Position numbers and translations under genes: made by a program. A stretch of 64,000 bases of DNA from Tamarix chinensis (lineage: Eukaryota > Streptophyta > Magnoliopsida > Caryophyllales > Tamaricaceae): contig CM060171.1 in the NCBI GenBank assembly GCA_030549775.1, positions 61,686,360 through 61,750,359 on the forward strand, in the 5' to 3' direction. The notes under the pieces are model-generated. The model saw nothing but the letters and a program-made list of their open reading frames with translations, ran no database searches and was not told where the DNA came from. Shown piece after piece: positions 13,046 through 22,941 of the stretch. Every line of letters begins with the position of its first letter. Positions within the stretch are counted from its first letter, which is position 1.

Positions 13046-14525
13046 TAAGGACAACATGCACAAGACATGGTTATCTTACTCTCACTACACATTTTGCTCA
13101 TGAAAATTGGAAATTAAACTCTAAGGTGTTATGTTTTTTCCATTGTCTTCCTCCTTACACTAGTGTAGAGATATATAATCTATTACATTCATTGGTAATA
13201 GATTGGGGCATTAAAAAAAAAGGTTTTTACCATGGATATGGACAATCCATAAAATATGACCAATATGATTATGAATATGAAATCCAAGTTACTAGGAAAG
13301 TTGGTGTGTGATGGCAGATATTTTCATATTCCTTGTTCAAATCATATTTTGAATTGAATAGTGAAAGAAGGAATGAAAAACATTGAAGAATGTGTGGTGA
13401 AGGTTTGAGAAAATATGATGTATATAGATGGATCAAAAGGTAAGATAATTAAGTTCAATAAACATAATGCATAGTTGAACATATCTATTTCTACAAAGTT
13501 GTGGTTGGATGTTGCAGCTAGATGGAATTCTACATATTTGATGCTTAGTAGAGGATTGAATTATAGTCTAACTTTAGACTATTATGCATTGATCAAGAAT
13601 AATTTCATGTGGAATGTTTCAAGTAGCAAATGGATCAAGGGAAAAAATTGTGATTTGTTACAACCATTCTACAATATCACAAATTTGTTTTCTGGAACTA
13701 AGTATTCCACTTCCAATCTATAATTATTTAATGTATGGACCATTCAAATATGCCTAGAGAAGGCATTATCATGTGGTGATATGAACATTAGTAGAAGGGC
13801 GACTCAGATGTATGAAAAATTTAGGAAATAATAGTCAAGCTACTCTATGATTCTACTTTTACTATAATTTTTTTTATCCATGTTACAACTTTGATTTTGT
13901 GACATATGCTTTCACAAAGTTGTATGGAACCGACAAGGGTTCACGAGTGGCTAAAAAAGTGTATATTCAACTTCTTGACCTATATAAGTATTATGAAGAT
14001 AATTGCTAAATATAATTTTGTGTTCCAAGCATATCTATTCAAAGAGAATTCAACACTTGTGAACTAAATGATGACATAGGGGTAAATTATTATTGTTAGA
14101 TATTAAGTTTACTAATATCTTTTATATTCATCCTAATATTTAGTTAAATTTTTTTATTATTTTTTTATACATAGTATTATCCTTTGTTTTTTCATTTTTA
14201 TTTAGAAATTTGACTCTTTAATATTTCTTGAGCTAGCAATATTGGAAAAACTCAATTGGAGAGATATCGTGAAATTCAAATAAAGGAGCAATTGATTAGG
14301 CTTGATGTGATCTTTTATTGGAAGGATTAATTCAGTTCCTTTCCAATAATTAGTTCCATGGCACAAGATATTCTAGCTAATCCAATCACCACATTTGCTT
14401 CAGAGTCCACTTTCAATATGGGTGGTAGGATATTGAATAAGAGGATGAATTCTCTTTTACCAAAAAATGTCGATGTGCTGGTAACAACATGTAATTGGTT
14501 ATTTCGATATGAAGGTAATTTGATT
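13046..14525 (+). pseudogene. hAT-superfamily transposase, broken, N-terminus missing
   Basis: Translation in shifting frames gives a plant Ac-like hAT transposase. 13054-13310 encodes GYLTLTTHFAHENWKL...DWGIKKK, part of the RNase H-like core. 13310-13720 encodes a stretch ending in LDVAARWNSTYLMLSRGLNY, the conserved hAT block around 'RWNSTY'. 14300-14520 encodes the C-terminal hATC dimerisation region (SSMAQDILANPITTFASEST, then a 'NSLLPKNV' motif). Stops and frameshifts break it throughout, so it cannot be active. The BED zinc finger and N-terminal part are absent: the sequence begins at the border with LTR-B (13045/13046), and the missing half is not on the other side of the LTR-B pair at 1108. 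That implies a deletion or rearrangement in addition to insertion. Confidence 0.85.
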
Positions 14526-14744
14526 ATGTAAATTATATAATTATGTATGTTTTGAAATAACTTATATTTTTGTCATTTGTACCAATCTTAAAAAAGATGG
14601 TTACATTGTGGACTTATCTAAACTAAACAATGAAGCTAATTAAAGAGTTAGAGGTAAAGTTTTTAAGCTACTATATTTTTACTAAGTTGAGAGTAGTATT
14701 TGATGGCAATTGTATCTCACAAATTTGTATTAGATAATTTCAAT

Positions 14745-14942
14745 TTCTTCTTCTTCTTCATATTCTTCTTCTTCTTCTTCTTCTTCTTCTTCTTCTTCTT
14801 CTTCTTCTTCATCATCATCATCTTCTTCTTCTTCTTCTTCTTCTTCTTCATCATCATCATCATCTTCTTCTTCTTCTTCTTCTTCTTCTTCTTCTTCTTC
14901 TTCTTCTTCTTCTTCTTCTTCTTCTTCTTTTTGTTGTTGTTG
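14745..14942 (+). repeat. (TTC)n compound microsatellite with ATC blocks
   Basis: About 195 bases of TTC repeats broken by two short (ATC)n blocks and ending in (TTG)n. The plus strand is almost wholly pyrimidine. Perfect TTC/GAA tracts of this length are known to form triplex DNA and to vary in length. The Phe-rich ORF across it (14700-14948) is an artefact. Confidence 0.95.
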
Positions 14943-15239
14943 AGGTGAGAGTAGTATATGATGTTGGATAATATGTTGCTAGGTTATATGATTTATGCAA
15001 GTTAACATCAGGTAGCTACTTATAATTTGATGTTGAAGCCTACACTTTTATGTTTTTTGGTTAGTGTTATCCCTCAAGGCTTGGCAAGCAAGGGAGGGGA
15101 AACAACTTATGGTTTATCATATTGCATATAATGGTAGAATGTAGACCATATATACTCATTCGCTGTTTTCTTAGCCATCATATCTTAACTTTTGTGTATC
15201 TTTAAAATTGTAGAAAATTTTTTAATATTAGAGCTAGTT

Positions 15240-15790
15240 TTAATTTGCTTAGTTGTATAGATTTTTTTTAGTAGAGCTACCAACATGAGGTAAGCTTATA
15301 ATGTTATTAATCATCCTACTCTAAGCTCCATACTTTTGGTTATAGTGCTACCAACGCATGGTTAAGCAACTATTTTTTGATCTTGTAAGAAGATACAAGC
15401 ATCAATTATGTAGTATTTTAATAGTAAAGCTACCAATGTTTGGTAAAATCAAGCTTTTGATTACTTTAGGTACACCCGGTAAACTAAATGTTGAATGTGT
15501 TCTTTTTTAGGCTTTTCAAAAGCTTATATGGTGCCTTTTGAGGTTTGTTTCTTGTGTTTTGAGTTACAGGTGTTGGATATAATTTCATTATTATTATCTT
15601 ATGGTGCCTTGAGAGACTTGTATATTTGTGTTTTGGGCTACATAGGTATTGGAATTACTTATATGGTGCCTTTTGAGGCTTATATATCTGTGTTTTGAGT
15701 TATTGATATGGAGATGTACATTTTGAGGCTTTTTAAGTGTTTATATGGTGTATTTTGAGGCTTGTATGTTTGTATCTTGAGCTTAAAGTG
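15240..15790 (+). repeat. Diverged tandem repeats of about 75 bp
   Basis: Two related repeat series. The word GCTACCAAC-ATG-GGTAA recurs at about 15272, 15341 and 15425. The word TATATGGTGCCTTTTGAGGC plus TTGTGTTTTGAG recurs at about 15527, 15598, 15661 and 15742. Spacing is 60-85 bp and the units are degenerate. Confidence 0.7.
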
Positions 15791-16390
15791 TTTTATATAT
15801 TTGCATTGTTATTATCTTATGATACTAGATGGAAATGAACTAAGATTTAGATGGTGTGGTAGAGTTTTTCCTTTTTTCCCTATTTTTATTGTTATAATTT
15901 CTTATTGGTATCAATAAATATTATATATATATATATAAGAAGTGAAGTATATTATTTTTACATTTTGATGTGAGTACTAAGTTGGATTAGTTGCACAGTT
16001 ATATTATTTCATGTTTTATGAAGTTTTGGAAATTTGAGTTATTTTAGTCATTTTAGTATGGGTTAATTTTGTGGTAGTATTAGGTTAAATCTTTTTATAT
16101 TTATAGTTTTTAGGGTCATATCGGATTTTGGATAAATACTGGATTGGGTCGGGTCATTTCAAATATATAGCTTTTTGAGTTATATCTGGTTTTGGGTAAA
16201 TAATGAGTCGGGTTAGGTTAACTTTAGGTTTATAATTTCTTGGGTTATATCGCATATCGGATATGTATTAGATCAGCTTGAATAGGTTGCAATCTCTTAA
16301 TTATTAAGATAAAATCAAATTGAATTTTAGATTGGTAGAGTCGGTATTTATCGAAATTTTAGAATCGAGTCAACTTTTGTTAACTTTAGA

Positions 16391-17499
16391 TATACAGAAT
16401 GGCATGTATTGGAAGTGGGTTTTACCTTTAGCATAGGAGATTATTTGTCTATGAAGAATGGATTTATGATTTGTTGATTTAGAAGTTGGCAGAGGTTTGC
16501 TTGGTTCATGCTAAAAATACCTGTTTGTGTGGTTATTCATTTTGATGCTTATATGATTCTCTTAATTCAAAGGTTTGGAATTATATGAATGATTGTAGTT
16601 TGATGATTAGAAGCCTTTTGATGATATATAAGAGTATATTTCTAGGATGAATTTCTATCATTTTTATAATATATTTACTGAAAATCATATATCATGTTTT
16701 CTTACTATATACACATACTTTCACTTGTTTTTGATTATACTATATTTATATACTTGGAAATGGGTGTTTTATTTCTATGATAATTTTATTTTGTTAAGAC
16801 CTTATTAATATTGACTTTTCTTAGAACTTTTCCTTATTTAATACTTGAGTTAAAAACTATTTCGATTCTTATGATTTTTTTTTAATTTTAGTTCCCGTAA
16901 AAAAATATGTTGGTTTCCATGGAATCACTTTCTAATCAAACTAGTCCCTAAACCCTATATTAACTTGCTATTAACATGTTAATGTATATATTCTCTCTCT
17001 TACTCATCATTTTGTATCCTAATAAACCACTTATTTATTAATTTAATTATCAAACATTGACATGTTATAGTAAGTTGATATAAGTTTCAGGGATTATTTT
17101 GATTAAAAAGTGATTTTATAAGGGCTAAAATGAATATATTTTTTTTATAGGGATCAAAACTTAAAAGGTTAAATACTACATAGTATTTCTAATGCATTAA
17201 TGAAATTACATTTCTCAAATTACCCTTACTCAGTAAAGTCTTTTGTTTTTAAATATTATTTAATAAAGTATATTTAATAAAAATATAAATTTATGCACAT
17301 TCATAATAAATGTACAAAACTCTAAAACAAATTATATGTTGAACCAGGAGGATATTAGTTCTTCAAGTTAAGACGCTCCAAGATAGTTTCTCAAACCCTT
17401 TTCATAGTATCAATTAAAATTTAGAGTTACGATACAAATCATTGAGTTAAAGATTACAAACAGATTTAAGGACCTCAATCTCTCCACCCTGATAGATTC
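16391..17499. other. AT-rich intergenic sequence downstream of the ARM gene
   Basis: No ORF or repeat that I recognise. It includes the 3' flank of the minus-strand gene at 17500; on the minus strand AT-rich, AATAAA-like words follow the stop and could serve polyadenylation, but none is decisive. Confidence 0.6.
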
Positions 17500-18708
17500 T
17501 TATGGAGAAGAACCCCAGAGCACTTCTGCAACAATAGTAGCAGCCTCTGCTTCAGAAACAGAAGCCTCTCTAGCTCTTCTTAGTATCTCCAATCTACCTT
17601 CTTTCTTCTCCCATTTCTCCATCCCTTCCCCCATTTCTACCCTGACTGCAAACCTAGCAATGCAGCCCGCAAAAGGATGATGATTCTTTGACACACTTTT
17701 CCGTTCTTCGTTGCCGGCTTCGAGTTTCTCTTCTTCGCAGCTTTCTAGTCCTCGGTCGTCGTCTTCTTTCTTTACCTCAACAACATCATCTATCTCATCA
17801 CACATATCACCTCCCAGTTCTGACCTCTGTAAATTTACCATCTTCTCAATCAACCCACATTCAAGCATCGTTTCAATCACTTCTTTCCTACCGAAGTAAG
17901 CCATCTCGAGTATACAATTAAATGCCATTATACGAATTGATAAATCTTCTGAATTAAATAGACCTATGATCTTGGGTATCTCTCCATTCAGCTCCATTTC
18001 ATCTACTAAATGAAACCTGATCAATTTGATTAACGAAATCAATGCTTGAAGTGAACCGCAAGTACCCATTAAAACTAGTCCACGGATTGTAAAACCCATC
18101 AAAACATAACCCACGAAGACATCTTTATTGAACTGAGCCAATGCGGATATCACCATACCTGACTTTTCTCGAACACTTTGAGCGCATGATGAATCCAAGA
18201 GAATAGATTCTAGTAAGGGAAAAACCTTGGCATTCAGAATCAAACCTTGTAATTCTCTATCAAACCCTTCAGAAATCCGTCGCTCAAATTTCTCCAATCC
18301 TTCCAGTTTCTCTTCATCATTTAACGATTTTTGAAGAACAAAAACAAGATTCTGAATCATCTCTTTATCGAGCCACAGTTCGCTTTCTCTACCAATGGAT
18401 TTCCCGACCCTTAAAATCTCGTATGTGATTAGTCTCCGTTGGATGAAGGACCGGAGGCTGAAGGCTTGGGCATTTTTCAGAGTCTCGATGAGGGATTTGA
18501 AGTGGATCAGTGATTGAGAGAGTTTAAAGAGAGTCGAATCTTGTAAGAATAAGGTAGTATTCTCTTGGTCTAACAAAGTTGTAATTGCGGGTGAATTGAT
18601 GTCAGGTTGGAGATACATGGGCGTCCTGCAAAGTTCTTCTGATGCTCTGCTTAGGGAATCTAGAATTGATGTCAATTCTTCACCGTCTTTCTCTTCGTCG
18701 ACTGCCAT
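17500..18708 (-). CDS. ARM-repeat superfamily protein, uncharacterised, 402 aa
   Basis: An intact single-exon frame with GC content and codon use unlike the surrounding repeats. The start lies in GCCATGGC, a strong initiation context, and the stop is TAA at 17500-17502. Residues 1-30 are acidic. Residues about 60-290 are helical with leucine-rich, ARM/HEAT-like units, for example 'IPKIIGLFNSEDLSIRIMAF' followed by 'LIEKMVNLQ'. Residues about 300-335 form a very acidic linker. Residues 342-402 form a conserved-looking tail that starts HPFAGCIARFAVRVEMGEG and ends in AEAATIVAEVLWGSSP. There is no U-box, signal peptide or membrane segment, so it is probably a soluble protein-interaction scaffold in cytosol or nucleus. 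The ARM call rests on repeat pattern and my recollection of plant proteins with this tail; partner and pathway are unknown. It appears complete and is the only host gene in 64 kb. Confidence 0.85.
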   Translation of the reverse strand: MAVDEEKDGEELTSILDSLSRASEELCRTPMYLQPDINSPAITTLLDQENTTLFLQDSTLFKLSQSLIHFKSLIETLKNAQAFSLRSFIQRRLITYEILRVGKSIGRESELWLDKEMIQNLVFVLQKSLNDEEKLEGLEKFERRISEGFDRELQGLILNAKVFPLLESILLDSSCAQSVREKSGMVISALAQFNKDVFVGYVLMGFTIRGLVLMGTCGSLQALISLIKLIRFHLVDEMELNGEIPKIIGLFNSEDLSIRIMAFNCILEMAYFGRKEVIETMLECGLIEKMVNLQRSELGGDMCDEIDDVVEVKKEDDDRGLESCEEEKLEAGNEERKSVSKNHHPFAGCIARFAVRVEMGEGMEKWEKKEGRLEILRRAREASVSEAEAATIVAEVLWGSSP

Positions 18709-18960
18709 GGCAACAGAGATCGCAGCTGGGAAGAAAAATAACGGCTTTTACTGTATGTTGCAGAGAAAGAAGGGTTTTTAGGGTATTGTCGCAGGGGCCG
18801 GTGTGGGCAAGGCACGATGCGGGGGCAAAGAAAGTGTCTTTACTCCAACAACTAGTCAAAAATGTGGGGAGAACTGCCGATCAACCATTCAATTCGAAGT
18901 TTTGGCGCAAATTTGCTGCCCGTTGCTTGCTCTCACTGTATGGTGAGAAGTGAGGATTAT
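18709..18960 (-). promoter_or_regulatory. Putative promoter and 5' leader of the ARM gene
   Basis: GC-richer sequence directly upstream of the start codon. On the minus strand it carries TACCCTAAAAACCCT at 18771-18785, about 65 bp before the ATG, resembling the telo-box (AAACCCTA) found near the start sites of many plant housekeeping genes. No convincing TATA box is seen. Beyond 18960 the sequence turns strongly AT-rich. Confidence 0.4.
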
Positions 18961-19877
18961 CTAATTTGATGAGATGATTATATTTATTTCTACCATAAGT
19001 TGTGGATATTGTTTTTATTACCTTTACATCATCTACACTTCTAAATTTAAAATATAAATATTTAATATTTATAAAAATATCATTGTTATTTTTTTGGTAT
19101 TAAAATATTATAGTTTTGTGAAAAAATTACGGTAATTTTCTTCATCCATTAAAAGTAGTTTTTATTACCTACAGTAGATAGTTTTCTAATCTAAAATATA
19201 AATATCTAATATTTATAAAAATGCTACCTTTTTTCTTTCTTGTATTCGAATACTATAATTTCATAAATAAATAAAAACTTATAGTAGTTTATTCCACTTA
19301 TTGAGAGTAGTTTTCACCACCTACTATAAATACTTTTCAAACCTAAAATATAAATACATAATATTTATAAAAATGCCCTGGCCTTTTTTTCTTTCTAATA
19401 CTCATATATTATAGTAGTATCCTTTACGTACTAAGGTGTCTCTTGATATATTTACTGTTACCTTCACGGTAAATACAATTTCTAGAAAAGTTAGATCATG
19501 AGAAGTAATTCCTTAAAAGAATCATTTGTTTGTATTTGTTATGTATATGTACCTCTTAGAAAGTATAATGACTTCACGGTTGCTTTCTTCGGTTTATATT
19601 TTTATTACCTAGGAAGTAGACATAAAATTACATTAATATTCTTATTAATAAATTGCAACATTTAAGTTTTCTACTTTTTTTACATGAATATAAACTTTAT
19701 TTACCACTACGAAAATATAAATAATTATAATAGACAACAATAGAATATTATAAAAATATGATCAAGTAATTAAAGTAACTCCCATATCAAAACTTATTGT
19801 AAAAATTAATAAATGCGATGGCATAAAATAAAATGATGAAATTGTTTTAATACAATAACAAACAAACAAATACTTAT

Positions 19878-19879
<2 letters not shown>
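18961..19879. other. AT-rich intergenic sequence with three diverged tandem repeats
   Basis: The phrase AAAATATAAATA-AATATTTATAAAAAT recurs three times (about 19045, 19190 and 19345) within units of about 150 bp spanning roughly 19000-19400. Each unit also holds ATTACCTAC/ACCACCTAC and an AATACTATAATTT-like word. No coding sequence. It may be part of the Harbinger element's end, but no clear terminal repeat was found. Confidence 0.6.

Positions 19880-19945
<66 letters not shown>
19880..19945. repeat. (ATA)n followed by (TTA)n, a long perfect palindrome
   Basis: About 33 bases of ATA repeats run directly into about 32 bases of TTA repeats, so the two halves are complementary. The sequence can form a cruciform or a stem of about 30 base pairs. 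It lies just beyond the 3' end of the Myb/SANT-like reading frame on the minus strand. Confidence 0.9.
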
Positions 19946-19947
<2 letters not shown>

Positions 19948-19963
19948 ATGTGATAGGAATATT

Positions 19964-20949
19964 TTAAATATCAAGAATTAACAAATTGATAATATATGTC
20001 ATTTGATAATCCTCATCCATACTAAGGAGTAAGGAAGTAGTTCGAAGATAATTTTTTTTTTCTGCAACTTTTATAATCTCAGTTGGAGTTTGACCTTCTA
20101 TCTTCTTTACTTCAAATAAAATATTTATTCTTCTATTATCCACCTTGGATTCATGTTTGAAGCAACTAGCGATGAGACTAATATACTCTCCAGTAGATTT
20201 CATCGCATCACTTGGTTGTTTCATATGTGATTCCATATGCTTAACAACTTCCAAGGTCTTTGTCGTAGCTTTTTTACTCTTATTGCTACTTGAGAGTGTG
20301 TCAACATGAGAACCATCTTCTATAAGTGAGGTTGGTGTTTCATTTTGCTCATTTTTTTTTATGGTTATCGATCTCATTAACCACATCAATATCACATTGA
20401 GTACCTTCTCCAATAGCTTGATCATTTCCGTAAACATTAGAAAAAACTTCATAATGTGGAAATGAGTTGTTATTTAACTTGACAATATTTGGATGACTCT
20501 AATCCAATGTGAAACAAATATTAATAAATTGCTACACAATAATTTTTTTGTATAGAAATATCATTAAATAGTTACATATCTCAAATATACATATATATGT
20601 ATATTACCTTTACCCACTCTGCAAATTTGGCATCTTCCATCGAAATATATTTTATTCTTTCATCCCATCCAAAAACACTAGCATTAGGTCCACACATTTA
20701 TGTAATTGCATGATATCTATCTCTTAAAATTTTAACTCTTGAATCAATATGGGGCTTAGCCTTCATCTGAAGACTGGGATTTTTTTCTTACATAAGCTTC
20801 TCTAGATAAAACTAATAGCCTAGATAAAATTAACTATTTTCAGCCTTCCAATGTCCTTCAAGTGCAAGATACAACAAACTTTAAACAAGGACATCCTCCT
20901 CTTCTTGGCTTCATCTAACACAAGATCTTCCTCTAGCATTTGATGTCAT
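19964..20949 (-). pseudogene. PIF/Harbinger ORF1: Myb/SANT-like domain protein, broken
   Basis: Read from the ATG at 20949 down to the stop at 19964. The first part has the Myb/SANT-like pattern (EEDVLV...LLYLALEGHWKAENS, then KPHIDSRVKILRDRYHAIT, then ASVFGWDERIKYISM and FAEWVK). An intron with GT and AG ends fits at 20499-20607: after it the frame continues SHPNIVKLNNNSFPHYEVF, matching the usual 'EWVKSHP...FPHYDDL' order of this family. The last part (about 19964-20350) matches the helical C-terminal tail. There are in-frame stops in the first exon and a frameshift in an A-run near 20355. In PIF/Harbinger elements such proteins work with the DDE transposase in DNA binding. The partner gene is at 26215-27327 on the same strand, separated by the retroelement at 21012-26107. 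Confidence 0.78.
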
Positions 20950-21011
20950 GATATTGATTCATCTTCAATACTAAAAATAATCATAAACAGTAAATATATA
21001 ATGACAGTCTA

Positions 21012-21453
21012 TGTAACACCCCAATATTTACTAATTTTTTTTAAAAAAAAAACAAAACTTCTAAATTTGAAACCCATAAATTCTGGGGATGCTACCGCCA
21101 CATATAGTACCAGATTGGTTCACTCCTACCATTCCAGTATCAAGTGCTAAGGCTGAGAAAACATTGCTATCAATTCATATCAATACATAAATCATGGTTT
21201 GCGATATAAAATCAAAGTACGCATGAAATATTACATAATCAAATTATGAGAGAAAGTTTCTTAAATTAGAAAGATGTCCCTGACGTTAAAATTGTTTCTG
21301 GAATTCATAACATAGTAAAAAGGGTAATAAGGATAATAATAGCATATGAAAGAAAAACCGGCCACACCACTCTGAAGGTTAATCCAGCCCATAATCAACT
21401 CTCGCCCATGTTTGATGCCTCATAAACATCAATATCATCAAAGAAGGCATATC
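21012..21453 (-). repeat. Inverted copy of the LTR-A1 3' end
   Basis: The reverse complement of about 25660-26107. The match starts with TGTAACACCCCAATATTTAC at the outer border and runs, with scattered differences, to AAGAAGGCAT at 21450, where it stops abruptly. With the right end it forms terminal inverted repeats of about 440 bp. Confidence 0.88.
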
Positions 21454-21457
21454 CCAG

Positions 21458-21697
21458 CTGCGAAAGTATATTGTTGATCCATCACATGCAATCCAGCCAG
21501 ATGAGATTGAATTGGATGATTCATTGACCTATGAGGAGTGACCTGTGCGGATTCTCGACACTAAGCTACGGAAGACTCGCATAAGTATGGTTCCTCTTGT
21601 TAAGATCTTATGAAGTCGACACGGAACCGAGGAAGCTACTTGGGTGACCGAGAAAGATATGCGAGAAGCATATCTGGAACTTTTTGCCGCAGGTTAG
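21458..21697 (+). pseudogene. 3' end of gypsy pol: integrase tail with chromodomain
   Basis: Eighty codons in one frame. They open with LRKYIVDPSHAI, the residues that normally follow the integrase GPY/F region ('HVSKLRKYI'), and continue through LTYEE...PVRILD and GTEEATWVTEKDMREAYLEL to a TAG stop at 21695-21697. This is the chromodomain order (YEE-P-ILD ... W ... EEATWE) of plant Tekay/Del-type chromoviruses. Two internal TGA codons occupy positions where the family usually has arginine and tryptophan, both explained by single transitions. The rest of gag-pol is missing. A polypurine tract (TTAAGAGGGTA) precedes the LTR at 21848. Confidence 0.88.
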
Positions 21698-22915
21698 ATC
21701 ATTCTTATCAAGTTTGTCTTTAAGGGGGTAGCTGATTTAAGTATAGTTGTTAATGTGTTATTCCTAGATGCTTAGAATGTCCTAGCCTTAACCCTAGGGA
21801 GTTGTAGGAGACTTCGGGGACAAAGTCTGTTTTTAAGAGGGTAGTAATGAAATACCCCAAAAATATTTATGTTAAGAAGTGTAATTAAATAAGGATTTAT
21901 TAGGGAATTAATTTAATTAATTATTTTTATTGGAATAGGAAGAAATTATTTAGGGCAAATTGAGAGGAAATTTACAAATATTTTTATAAGGGAAAATTGG
22001 GTATTTTGCTAATTAAAAAGGAATTTAGGAAAAATCTTTTAAAAATGCTAAATTAGCCTAAAAAGAAAATTTAATATTATTTTATTTAAAATATTTTATT
22101 TTAAATACCCAAAATATTATAATTAATTTAGTTAACCCCAACCTACCTAATTTTTCTTTTTCCCTTTTCCTTTTCTTTCTTCCTTTTTCTTTTCTTTTTC
22201 TTTCTTTTCTTCCTTTTTTCTCTCATTCTTTTCTTCCGATTGGTCCTGGCGTGGCTCGTTCCCATCGCCCATTCCTTCGGCACGACCTAGGAGCAAATGA
22301 CACTCCTTCTTCCTCTCTCCCTTGGAACGTTGCGTTCCATTTAAAAAAATTTATAACCGTAGCCGACCAGCCCGGTTCTCCCTTCTTTTTCTTTTCTTTC
22401 TTTTCCCCCCCCAGCCAGCCGGTCCACCTTCTTCTTCTTCCTTCCTCCTCCACCGTCAACTTGTAACTCAGTCAGCCCGAAAATGGCGCCACCGGCTACG
22501 CTTGTCGTGACTGGCCGTTTCATCTCTCTTTCTCTTCCTCTTACATTGCCGTTGAACATGACCTAACCCACTTTCCTTCTCTTCTGCACAAAACCCTCCT
22601 TTTCCTACGCGAAAAGTCTACCACGACTTGAATCTGTATAGGCCAATTGACACCGTCGGTTACCCCAAACCCTACCTGTATTACCTTCCTACTGACCCTC
22701 AGAACCCTACCTTCTCCTCCAAATTCTATAAATACCCCCTATTGATTGATCTTGAAACTTTTTTCCCCAAAACCCTAAAAACTTACCCTACACACCACTA
22801 CAACTTCAAACGCCCTTTCCTCTGCCGTCAGCCAACTACGTCGCCTGCTCTACCTACCTAAGTCTTCCCTACACCACCCTCTAACTAACTGAACCACCTT
22901 TCTCCTTGATTCTTC

Positions 22916-22941
22916 TTGCACGAGCGACCACAGCCGTGCAA
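22916..22941. repeat. Hairpin in LTR-A1
   Basis: TTGCACG and CGTGCAA form a 7-bp stem around a 12-nt loop, about 1.07 kb from the LTR start. Hairpins occupy the same zone of other A-type LTRs at 51084-51107, 37837-37869 and 32775-32798. Confidence 0.6.

Larger units (their letters stand above)
14526..16390 (+). mobile_element. Probable 3' non-coding part of the hAT element
   Basis: Non-coding sequence after the hATC region. It contains a TTC array, diverged ~75-bp repeats at about 15240-15790, and at 16100-16390 several GGGTCGGGT / GGGTTATATC words (for example TTGGGTCGGGTCATTTC near 16143) of the kind found as subterminal repeats of plant Ac-like hAT elements. I could not identify a terminal inverted repeat or an 8-bp target duplication, so the right border is approximate. 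The short ORF at 15495-15698 follows the repeats and is not a gene. Confidence 0.45.

Noticed and set aside
14700..14948. 82-aa Phe-rich ORF
   Set aside because: Translation of the TTC microsatellite.
17688..17921. Plus-strand ORFs opposite the ARM gene, also 18596-18953
   Set aside because: Shadow frames of the minus-strand gene and its promoter; Ser-rich and without domains.
19430..19460. Possible Harbinger terminal repeat (TAAGGTGTCTCTTGAT)
   Set aside because: No partner end could be found because the other end of the element is lost at 27327; similarity to PIF ends is weak.
21716..21732. Second polypurine tract (TCTTTAAGGGGGTAG) well before the LTR
   Set aside because: It is 115 bp before the LTR start; the tract at 21834-21842 directly adjoins it and is the better candidate.
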